DNA from: Alistipes sp.
Lineage (GTDB): Bacteria > Bacteroidota > Bacteroidia > Bacteroidales > Rikenellaceae
Direction: 5' to 3'
DNA length: 9,251 nucleotides
NCBI GenBank assembly: GCA_022511355.1
Contig: JAFLRS010000070.1
Coordinates: 1 to 9,251, forward strand
The translations under genes were made by a program, and so were the position numbers. The notes beneath the pieces are model-generated. The model made no database searches and was not told where the DNA came from. It saw only the letters and a list, made by a program, of their open reading frames with translations. Shown here one piece after another: positions 1 to 6,082 of the stretch (its first letter is position 1; every line of letters begins with the position of its first letter).

Positions 1-1161
1 GGCTGGGAGTACGAAACATCGACCATGCCCGGATTCGCAGGTTCGTCGGCCTACTATCTCCGATACATGGACCCTCACAACGACCACGAACTCGTAAGCC
101 GACAAGCCGACGAATACTGGCGCAGCGTGGACCTCTACATCGGAGGCATCGAACACGCCACGGGGCATCTGATGTATTCGCGCTTCTGGAATATGTTCCT
201 CTACGACCTCGGATATGTCTGCGAATCCGAACCGTTCAAAAAACTTATAAATCAGGGCATGATTCAGGGCCGCTCCAACTTCGTATACCGAATTGTGGGC
301 ACCAATAAATTCGTGTCGCTCGGACTTCGCAAAGAGTATGAAACTCAGGAAATTCACGTGGACGTAAACATAGTGAAAAACGACGTCCTCGACCTCGAGG
401 CGTTCCGCGCATGGAGACCCGAATTCGCCAATGCCGAATTCATACTCGAAGATGGAAAATACATCTGCGGATGGGCCGTCGAAAAGATGTCGAAATCGAT
501 GTACAACGTCGTGAACCCCGACTACATAGTCGAACAGTACGGAGCCGATACGCTGCGTATGTACGAAATGTTCCTCGGACCGCTCGAACAGTCGAAACCC
601 TGGGACACCAACGGCATCGACGGCGTACACAAATTCCTGCGCAAATTCTGGAGACTCTGCTTCGACCGCTCGGGCAACTTCGCCGTGAACGACGAAAAAC
701 CCACCGACAAAGAACTTAAATCGCTGCACAAAACCATCAAAAAAGTTCGCGAAGATATCGAAAACTTCTCGTTCAACACTTCGGTCGCAGCCTTCATGAT
801 ATGCCTCAACGAACTGGGCGAATGCCGCAAACGCGAAATCGTGGAACCGCTCGTCGTACTCATATCGCCTTTCGCACCACACATCGCCGAAGAGCTGTGG
901 TCGCTGCTCGGACACAGCAGCACCGTTTGCGACGCTGCTTACCCCCACTACGACGAAACTCTGCTGCAGGAGAATTCGTTCGAATATCCCGTATCCGTGA
1001 ACGGCAAAATGCGCTTCAGGAGACTCTATCCCCTCGCCGCGACTCCCGACGAGATTTCGGCCGACATAGTGAAGACCGACGAGGCTCAAAAATGGCTCGA
1101 GGGCGCCGCTCCGAAGAAGATAATCGTGGTACCCGGCAAGATTATCAACATAGTAAAATAG
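1..1161 (+). CDS. leuS: Leucyl-tRNA synthetase, C-terminal part (5' end outside window)
   Basis: This class I aminoacyl-tRNA synthetase charges tRNA-Leu with leucine in the cytoplasm. The reading frame is open from base 1, so the gene starts upstream; the HIGH motif and most of the editing domain are not in the window. The visible part begins inside the catalytic core (ETSTMPGFAGSS, then YIGGIEHATGHLMYSRF). It contains the KMSKS ATP-binding loop at bases 484-498, followed by the family-typical YGADTLRMYEMFLGP stretch. Next come the helical anticodon-binding domain (about bases 600-960) and the C-terminal appendage with VNGKMRF and a terminal PGKIINIVK, which matches the usual LeuRS end. About 386 residues are present of a family total near 900 or more. 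The stop codon TAG directly abuts the ATG of the next gene, which suggests co-transcription and possibly coupled translation. The assignment is secure; only the missing N-terminus limits it. Confidence 0.97.
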   Translation, partial: GWEYETSTMPGFAGSSAYYLRYMDPHNDHELVSRQADEYWRSVDLYIGGIEHATGHLMYSRFWNMFLYDLGYVCESEPFKKLINQGMIQGRSNFVYRIVGTNKFVSLGLRKEYETQEIHVDVNIVKNDVLDLEAFRAWRPEFANAEFILEDGKYICGWAVEKMSKSMYNVVNPDYIVEQYGADTLRMYEMFLGPLEQSKPWDTNGIDGVHKFLRKFWRLCFDRSGNFAVNDEKPTDKELKSLHKTIKKVREDIENFSFNTSVAAFMICLNELGECRKREIVEPLVVLISPFAPHIAEELWSLLGHSSTVCDAAYPHYDETLLQENSFEYPVSVNGKMRFRRLYPLAATPDEISADIVKTDEAQKWLEGAAPKKIIVVPGKIINIVK

Positions 1162-2046
1162 ATGAAACCTCTTCTGTTATCGGCAATGCTGCTTGCCGCC
1201 GCCGCATATTCGAACGCCGCCGCCCAAAAACCCGATTTCGGTCAGGACCGAACCATAAGTTTGTGGGACAACTCAACGGCACCGCATTCGAACGGACTTA
1301 AAGGCGAAGAGCTTCTTTCAGACCCGAAGCGCATCGCCAACACGGTACACGCCGAACTGTTCGTATTCGATGCCGACCCCCGAAAAAGTACGGGGCAGTC
1401 GGTGGTAATATGTCCGGGCGGAGGCTACGAAATGCTCGCCATAGGGCACGAGGGCCGGGAAGTGGCTTCATGGCTCGCCGAAAACGGAATAACGGCATAC
1501 GTGTTGAAATACCGGCTTCCGAACGGACATCCCGAAGTGCCGTCGGAAGATGCTGCGGAGGCTCTGCGGCGAGTGCGTGAAGACGCCGTTGCGAGAGGAG
1601 CCGACCCGCACAAAACAGGCATCATGGGATTTTCGGCCGGCGGGCATCTGGCGGCTTGCCTCTCGACCCTTGCGGCCGACGGCGACAAACCCGATTTCGC
1701 GATTCTCTTCTATCCCGTAATTTCGTCGGAGGAGAATGCCACCCACAAAGGTTCGTTCGACAATCTGTTAGGGCGGGAACGCACCGTCGAAGAGAGCGAA
1801 AAATACTCTTTGGAGAAGCACGTGACCGCAACGACGCCGACCACCCTGCTGCTGCTCAGCGACAACGACACGGGAGTTCCGCCTGCAGGCGCGGCGGCAT
1901 ACTATTCGGCGCTCAAGCGTCACGGGGTTCCGGCCGCAATGACCGTATTCCCCACCGGAGGACACGGCTGGGGATTCAACGACTGGTTCGAATACAAAAG
2001 CGAATGGCAGCATCTGCTGCTGCGCTGGCTCAAAAGGCTCGAATAG
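1162..2046 (+). CDS. Secreted alpha/beta-hydrolase, esterase/lipase-like
   Basis: A 294-residue predicted exported serine hydrolase. Residues 1-22 form a signal peptide (MKP, a Leu/Ala-rich core, then an Ala-rich cleavage region near AAAQ), so it probably acts in the periplasm or outside. The alpha/beta-hydrolase landmarks are in order: an oxyanion-hole strand VVICPGGGY (81-89), the nucleophile elbow GFSAGGH with Ser158, a likely acid Asp236 in SDNDTGVPP, and His268 in PTGGHGWGF. This places it among small esterases of the COG0657/BD-FAE type, several of which deacetylate carbohydrates or cleave small esters. The substrate cannot be read from the sequence. The start is chosen because it gives a clean signal peptide and sits immediately after the leuS stop (TAGATG). 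The functional link to leuS is unclear; the pairing probably reflects shared transcription only. A peptidase of the related S9 fold is a less likely alternative. Confidence 0.9.
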   Translation: MKPLLLSAMLLAAAAYSNAAAQKPDFGQDRTISLWDNSTAPHSNGLKGEELLSDPKRIANTVHAELFVFDADPRKSTGQSVVICPGGGYEMLAIGHEGREVASWLAENGITAYVLKYRLPNGHPEVPSEDAAEALRRVREDAVARGADPHKTGIMGFSAGGHLAACLSTLAADGDKPDFAILFYPVISSEENATHKGSFDNLLGRERTVEESEKYSLEKHVTATTPTTLLLLSDNDTGVPPAGAAAYYSALKRHGVPAAMTVFPTGGHGWGFNDWFEYKSEWQHLLLRWLKRLE

Positions 2047-2079
2047 CGGCCGTCGGCCGAGAGAGCGAAAACGGACGAA

Positions 2080-2111
2080 TTTGAATTTTTGGCGCAAAAA
2101 AGCTATCTTTG
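2080..2111 (+). promoter_or_regulatory. Bacteroidota-type promoter for prfA
   Basis: The -7 box TATCTTTG at 2104-2111 matches the Bacteroidota consensus TAnnTTTG. A TTTG at 2080-2083 sits 20 nt upstream, the expected place for the -33 box. Transcription would start a few bases after 2111, giving a leader of roughly 15-20 nt before the prfA ATG at 2134. It lies in the 87-nt gap after the hydrolase gene and probably drives prfA through the methyltransferase gene. No Shine-Dalgarno sequence is obvious before prfA. Confidence 0.75.
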
Positions 2112-2133
2112 CAACACTTTTGATATTTAAGTT

Positions 2134-3219
2134 ATGGCAGATACCACGATACTCGACCGTCTGGACGGTCTGAAGCTCAAATACGAGGAGATTGGTCAGA
2201 AACTCACCGACCCCGAAGTCATCGCCGACGTGAAGACCTTCGTGCAGTACAACAAGGAGTTCAAGGAGTTGGAACCCATAATCGAGACCTCGGAGCGTTA
2301 CCGCACGGCATTGGCCAATCTGGCCGAAGCCAAAGATGTGCTGGCCAACGACAAGGATGAAGAGATGCGCGAAATGGCTCGCGGCGAGATTACCGAACTC
2401 GAACCCGCAATCGAACGCATGGAGGAGGAGATAAAACTGCTTCTGATTCCGAAAGACCCCCAGGATGCCAAAAATGCAATCGTCGAGATTCGCGGAGGTA
2501 CGGGCGGAGATGAAGCCGCCATATTCGCAGGCGACCTGCTGCGTATGTATACCAAATATATCGAAAACAAAGGCTGGCGTTACGAAATCACCTCTTTCTC
2601 GGACGGCGCCGTCGGCGGCTACAAGGAGGTAGTGATGAAGGTCACGGGACAGAACGTATACGGAACCCTCAAATACGAATCGGGAGTACACCGCGTGCAG
2701 CGCGTACCACAAACCGAAACCCAAGGCCGCGTACACACCTCGGCAGCGTCGGTGGCCGTGCTGCCCGAAGCCGAAGAGTTCGATATCGAAATCTCGATGA
2801 ACGACATCCGCAAGGATATATTCTGCGCATCGGGACCCGGCGGACAGTCGGTGAACACCACCTACTCGGCTATCAGGCTCACGCACATCCCCACCGGAAT
2901 AGTCGTGCAGTGTCAGGATCAGAAATCGCAGCTCAAAAACTTCGACAAAGCTTTCGAAGAACTGCGCACACGCGTCTTCAACCTCGAATATTCGAAGTAT
3001 CTCGACGAAATAGCCTCCAAACGCAAAACGATGGTGTCGACCGGCGATCGTTCGGCAAAAATCCGCACCTACAACTATCCGCAGGGACGAATAACAGACC
3101 ATCGCATCAACTACACGATTTACAATCTGGGAGCCTTCATGGACGGCGATATTCAGGACTGCATCGACCACCTCATAGTGGCCGAAAATGCCGAACGTCT
3201 GAAAGAGAGCGAACTGTAA
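2134..3219 (+). CDS. prfA: Peptide chain release factor 1 (RF1)
   Basis: RF1 recognises UAA and UAG stop codons in the ribosomal A site and triggers hydrolysis of peptidyl-tRNA. The 361-residue length matches the family (E. coli 360). Residues 1-105 are the helical N-terminal domain 1. IRGGTGGDEAA (119-129) is the usual RF signature. The codon-recognition tripeptide position reads PQT (192-194) inside VHRVQRVPQTETQGRVHTSA; many RF1 proteins have PAT or PVT there, while RF2 has SPF. The catalytic GGQ (236-238) lies in SGPGGQSVNTT; its Gln is the target of PrmC methylation in characterised bacteria. The end, TGDRSAKIRTYNYPQGRITDHRI, is also typical of RF1. RF2 is excluded by the absence of SPF and by the fully conserved RF1 context. 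The gene has its own promoter and leads the downstream cluster. The next start codon lies 36 nt after its stop. Confidence 0.97.
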   Translation: MADTTILDRLDGLKLKYEEIGQKLTDPEVIADVKTFVQYNKEFKELEPIIETSERYRTALANLAEAKDVLANDKDEEMREMARGEITELEPAIERMEEEIKLLLIPKDPQDAKNAIVEIRGGTGGDEAAIFAGDLLRMYTKYIENKGWRYEITSFSDGAVGGYKEVVMKVTGQNVYGTLKYESGVHRVQRVPQTETQGRVHTSAASVAVLPEAEEFDIEISMNDIRKDIFCASGPGGQSVNTTYSAIRLTHIPTGIVVQCQDQKSQLKNFDKAFEELRTRVFNLEYSKYLDEIASKRKTMVSTGDRSAKIRTYNYPQGRITDHRINYTIYNLGAFMDGDIQDCIDHLIVAENAERLKESEL

Positions 3220-3255
3220 AACAATATTTCATAGTCCGCACACGTTAGACACGAT

Positions 3256-3825
3256 GTGAAAACGAGGTTATTGAAAATATCGGCAATGGCGGCGGTACTC
3301 TTGTCCGTACCGCTCTTTTCGTTTGCGCAGCCGCCGCTGATAATCGTAAACGGACAGCTCACCGAACTCACCGACCTGAAGGCGATAAGCCCCGAAAACA
3401 TAGAACGCATCGACACCGAAGCGGTGAATGAAACGAGCGTCGAAAAGTACGGCGCACGGGCCAACAACGGAATTATTCACGTGACGCTGAAGTATGACGA
3501 ACCGGCCCGTTTCGAGGATGGCGGAATCCCGTTCGACGACCGTGTGGAGTCGCTCGTGAAATGGGGCGACGAAGAGCCTGCGGCACGCGTTTCGATTCGC
3601 TACACAGTCACCGAAGACGGCCGCATAACACCCGGAGAGGTACTCGAAGCCACCGACCGCCGTCTCAAACGGAGGGTCATGTCGGCACTGAACGAATATG
3701 TGAAAAATCCGCACTGGAAGCCAGCTTCACGCAACGGAGTGCCTGTCGCGACGGCTCACGTACTGCAGGTGCGGCTGCCCAAAGGCAAGTCCATGCCGCG
3801 CGAACGCTATCTGATAAGACTTTAG
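3256..3825 (+). CDS. Small exported protein: TonB-receptor plug-like segment plus TonB C-terminal-like domain
   Basis: A 189-residue predicted periplasmic protein. GTG at 3256 is taken as the start: it gives a good signal peptide (KTRLLK, hydrophobic core, cleavage near SFA-QPP at residue 24), and a stop at 3232-3234 prevents an upstream in-frame ATG. Residues 27-79 resemble the plug-domain core of SusC-type TonB-dependent receptors: PLIIVNGQ, then ISPENIERIDTEAV, then YGARANNGIIHVTLK. No beta-barrel follows. Instead residues 109-174 resemble a TonB C-terminal domain: VSIRYTVTEDGRITPGEVLEATD, a helix, then HWKPASRNGVPV. The acidic linker is about 80-108. The fold relations are recognised by motif only. 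Function is unknown; a partner for TonB/receptor systems or an anti-/co-regulator of an envelope sensor is conceivable. Its stop is 3 nt before xseA, so it is probably co-transcribed with it. The existence of the gene is well supported; its role is not. Confidence 0.85.
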   Translation: MKTRLLKISAMAAVLLSVPLFSFAQPPLIIVNGQLTELTDLKAISPENIERIDTEAVNETSVEKYGARANNGIIHVTLKYDEPARFEDGGIPFDDRVESLVKWGDEEPAARVSIRYTVTEDGRITPGEVLEATDRRLKRRVMSALNEYVKNPHWKPASRNGVPVATAHVLQVRLPKGKSMPRERYLIRL

Positions 3826-3828
3826 GCG

Positions 3829-5073
3829 ATGAGCGAACCCATGCGCATAACACTCTCCCAATTGCAGACCTCAATAAAAGGTCTGCTGGAGGATTGTTTC
3901 TCAGAACCATTGTGGGTCAGCGCCGAAATTGCCGATTTGAAAATCAACTCCTCGGGACACTGCTATTTGGAGCTTGTCGAAAAAGATGACAATGCCGACG
4001 GCATAGCACGCGCACAGGCCCGCGGCGTAATATGGCGTTCGAACTACCTGCGCATAGCCGGACGCTTCGAAGCCGAAAGCGGACAAAAACTCCAACGCGG
4101 AATAGTGGTGCTGGTGCGGGTCACGGTGAACTACCACGAACTCTACGGTCTGTCGCTGCAGATAACCGACATCGACCCTTCATATACCCTCGGCGACATG
4201 GAACTGCGCAAACAGCAGACAATCGCCCGTCTGAAAAGCGACGGCGTATGGGACATGAACCGCGAACTCCGAATGCCAGCAGTAGTGCAGCGCATAGCCG
4301 TAATCTCGAGCAGCACCGCCGCCGGATTTCAGGACTTCTGCAACGAACTGCGCAGCGGAGGTTACGCCTTCAGCACGGTGCTGTTCGATTCGGTGATGCA
4401 AGGCCCGGCGAGCGAGGATTCGGTGATAGAGTCGCTCGAACGCATAGCCGCACTGCAGGAACGGTTCGATGCCGTGGCCGTACTCCGCGGCGGAGGTGCC
4501 GTAACCGACCTCAACTGCTTCAATTCGTATCGTTTAGCCTCGCACATAGCGCAATTCCCGCTGCCCGTAATCACCGGCATCGGACACGACAAGGATGTCA
4601 GCGTGGTCGATATGGTGGCCCACACTCCGCTCAAAACCCCAACCGCCGTGGCCGGATGGCTCAACGACCGCATGGCTCAAATCGAAGGTGCGCTGGAGTA
4701 TGCCGCCGTACAGCTGCACGACCTCTTCACCGGCATAACCCGTTCGCACGAACTGCGGCTCGAACGGGCAGCCAACACGCTGCGAAGCAGTGCCGAAGCG
4801 GTATTTTCGCTTCAGTCGCAGAGAGTCGCCGCCGCATTCGAAAAGCTTCGCGACAACGCCGAAACCGCAATCGAAACCGAACGCAACAAGCTCTCGGCAC
4901 TCGGTCAAATCGTCGAAAGCCGCTCCCCGAAACAGATAATGAGACTCGGTTTCGCAGTGGCCCGCATCGACGGACAGGCGGTGCGTTCGGCAAAGGGACT
5001 GCACGGCGGACAAACGATGACAATAGAGCTGGCCGACGGCGTTATACACACCGAAATAAAAGAGAATCAATAG
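3829..5073 (+). CDS. xseA: Exodeoxyribonuclease VII large subunit
   Basis: This is the catalytic subunit of exonuclease VII, which degrades single-stranded DNA from either end to oligonucleotides and acts in repair with several copies of XseB. Residues 6-115 form the N-terminal OB-fold DNA-binding domain (ITLSQLQTSIKGLLE, then WVSAEIADLKINSSGHCYLELVE). The catalytic domain follows with RIAVISSSTAAGFQDF (155-170), the glycine loop RGGGAVTDLNCFNSYRLA (220-237), GIGHDKDVSVVD (250-261) and TPTAVA (270-275). Residues 280-360 are a charged helical stretch likely to form the coiled coil that carries XseB. The end, SPKQIMRLGFAVARIDGQ, matches the family C-terminal segment. At 414 residues it is shorter than the E. 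coli protein (456), probably through a shorter coiled coil. ATG 3829 is used; ATG 3841, just before RITLSQ, is an alternative start. The xseB gene follows after 3 nt. Confidence 0.96.
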   Translation: MSEPMRITLSQLQTSIKGLLEDCFSEPLWVSAEIADLKINSSGHCYLELVEKDDNADGIARAQARGVIWRSNYLRIAGRFEAESGQKLQRGIVVLVRVTVNYHELYGLSLQITDIDPSYTLGDMELRKQQTIARLKSDGVWDMNRELRMPAVVQRIAVISSSTAAGFQDFCNELRSGGYAFSTVLFDSVMQGPASEDSVIESLERIAALQERFDAVAVLRGGGAVTDLNCFNSYRLASHIAQFPLPVITGIGHDKDVSVVDMVAHTPLKTPTAVAGWLNDRMAQIEGALEYAAVQLHDLFTGITRSHELRLERAANTLRSSAEAVFSLQSQRVAAAFEKLRDNAETAIETERNKLSALGQIVESRSPKQIMRLGFAVARIDGQAVRSAKGLHGGQTMTIELADGVIHTEIKENQ

Positions 5074-5076
5074 AAT

Positions 5077-5280
5077 ATGAGCGACAAAAAGAACGAGAAA
5101 ACGGTCTCCTACACGGAGGCTATGGCCGAAATAGAGAAGATTCTGGCCGAACTGCGCGGAGAGAACATCGACGTGGACACCCTCGCCGCAAAGGTAGAAA
5201 GGGCCGCCAAACTTATCGACCTCTGCAAAAAGCGGCTGCACGACAGCGAAGCCGAGGTAAAAAAACTGTTCGGCGAATAA
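5077..5280 (+). CDS. xseB: Exodeoxyribonuclease VII small subunit
   Basis: A 67-residue accessory subunit that binds the XseA coiled coil and is needed for active exonuclease VII. The family pattern is clear: SYTEAMAEIEKILAELRGEN, then the Asp-rich turn IDVDTLAAKVERAAKLI, then CKKRLHDSEAEVKKLF. It is predicted to be two helices joined by a short turn. The E. coli protein is about 80 residues, so this is a compact but complete version. It starts 3 nt after the xseA stop and ends 4 nt before the methyltransferase start, which indicates a shared transcript and balanced production of both subunits. The adjacent xseA makes the assignment secure. Confidence 0.95.
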   Translation: MSDKKNEKTVSYTEAMAEIEKILAELRGENIDVDTLAAKVERAAKLIDLCKKRLHDSEAEVKKLFGE

Positions 5281-5284
5281 GCGC

Positions 5285-6058
5285 ATGAAACGGTTGGTGA
5301 AATTTCTGCTCAACACCTTTCCGCGTCCGCTGCTGCAACGGCTGGCGGGTGCGGGCGTTCCGCTGCTCGGACTCCTGTATGCAGGCCGCGGACGCGAATG
5401 CCCCGTATGCGGATGCCGCCGAAGGAAATTTCTGCCCTACGGATATGTCTCGCCACGTGAAGATGCCTTGTGTCCGCGCTGTCTGTCGCTGGAACGTCAC
5501 CGTCTGCTGTGGTTGTGGCTCACCCGCGAAACCGACATCGCCGCGCAGCGTCCGGCACTGCTCCACATAGCGCCCGAAGCGTCGCTCATGAAGCGGTTCT
5601 CGAAAATCTACGCCCCGACGCCCGAACGCTACGTAACGGCCGATCTGGAGAGTCCGCTGGCCAAAATGCACTTCGATATAAAAGAGATTCCGATTGCCGA
5701 CGAATCGTTCGACTTCGTAATCTGCAACCACATAATGGAACACATCGACGACGACCGTCGGGCCATGCGCGAAGTGCTGCGCGTAATGAAACACGGCGCC
5801 CGCGGAGTGATACTCTCGCCCGTGGACCCTTCGCGCGCCGAAACCTTCGAGGACGATTCGGTGACCGACCCCGCGGAACGCACCCGAATATTCGGACAGT
5901 ACGACCATCGCCGCATCTACGGCCGCGACTATGCCGACCGTCTGCGCAGTGCGGGTTTCGAAGTGGAGGAAATCGACTACGCCGCAACACTCACCCGCGA
6001 AGAGCGACGCAGGTATGCCCTCTCCGACGAATCGATATACGAAGTCCGCCGTCCGTAA
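5285..6058 (+). CDS. Class I SAM-dependent methyltransferase with N-terminal Cys-rich zinc-ribbon-like segment
   Basis: A 257-residue predicted methyltransferase of unknown substrate. The N-terminus (1-35) is basic and hydrophobic (FLLNTFPRPLLQRL, then VPLLGLLYAG), which could be an amphipathic membrane-associating helix. Residues 39-66 hold CPVCGC and, after about 20 residues, CPRC; Cys39/42 and Cys63/66 could bind one zinc ion. The family-like stretch CPRCLSLERHRLLW follows. The Rossmann part has a degenerate SAM motif, ALLHIAPEASL (91-101), in place of the usual GxGxG loop, then YVTADLES (116-123) with an acidic strand end. The Methyltransf_11-like motif FDFVICNHIMEHIDDD (142-157) comes next, and VILSPVDPSR (175-184) matches a later strand. 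The C-terminal FGQYDHRRIYGRDYADRLRSAGF is typical of this group. It is probably the last gene of the prfA-xseAB run. Related proteins with this Cys pattern are often called simply class I methyltransferases, so no target is proposed. Confidence 0.85.
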   Translation: MKRLVKFLLNTFPRPLLQRLAGAGVPLLGLLYAGRGRECPVCGCRRRKFLPYGYVSPREDALCPRCLSLERHRLLWLWLTRETDIAAQRPALLHIAPEASLMKRFSKIYAPTPERYVTADLESPLAKMHFDIKEIPIADESFDFVICNHIMEHIDDDRRAMREVLRVMKHGARGVILSPVDPSRAETFEDDSVTDPAERTRIFGQYDHRRIYGRDYADRLRSAGFEVEEIDYAATLTREERRRYALSDESIYEVRRP

Positions 6059-6067
6059 ATTTTTCGC

Positions 6068-6075
6068 TATATTTG
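6068..6075 (+). promoter_or_regulatory. Promoter -7 box directly before the RSH gene
   Basis: TATATTTG matches the Bacteroidota -7 consensus TAnnTTTG and resembles the prfA box, including the GCAAC that follows both. It ends 7 nt before the ATG at 6083, so the transcript should begin within a few bases of the start codon. No TTTG is visible 19-21 nt upstream, where the sequence is the GC-rich 3' end of the methyltransferase gene, so the -33 half is weak or absent. Read-through from the upstream operon is also possible, since no terminator lies in the 24-nt gap. Confidence 0.6.
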
Positions 6076-6082
6076 CAACGCT

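Noticed and set aside
2047..2060. CGGCCG-T-CGGCCG and the palindrome TCGGCCGA after the hydrolase gene as a possible terminator
   Set aside because: The loop would be a single base and no T tract follows; it is better read as a GC-rich chance palindrome.
1768..3171. A 467-codon open frame on the minus strand opposite the hydrolase gene and prfA
   Set aside because: It lies antisense to a certain prfA. Its translation has no recognisable motif, and its length follows from codon bias on the plus strand that removes reverse-strand stops.
3220..3255. A possible separate promoter before the plug/TonB-C gene
   Set aside because: The 36-nt gap contains no TAnnTTTG box, so transcription from the prfA promoter is more likely.
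4032..5288. A 418-codon plus-strand frame overlapping xseA and xseB
   Set aside because: It is a shifted-frame shadow with an Arg-rich, low-complexity translation; xseA and xseB in the other frame are unmistakable.
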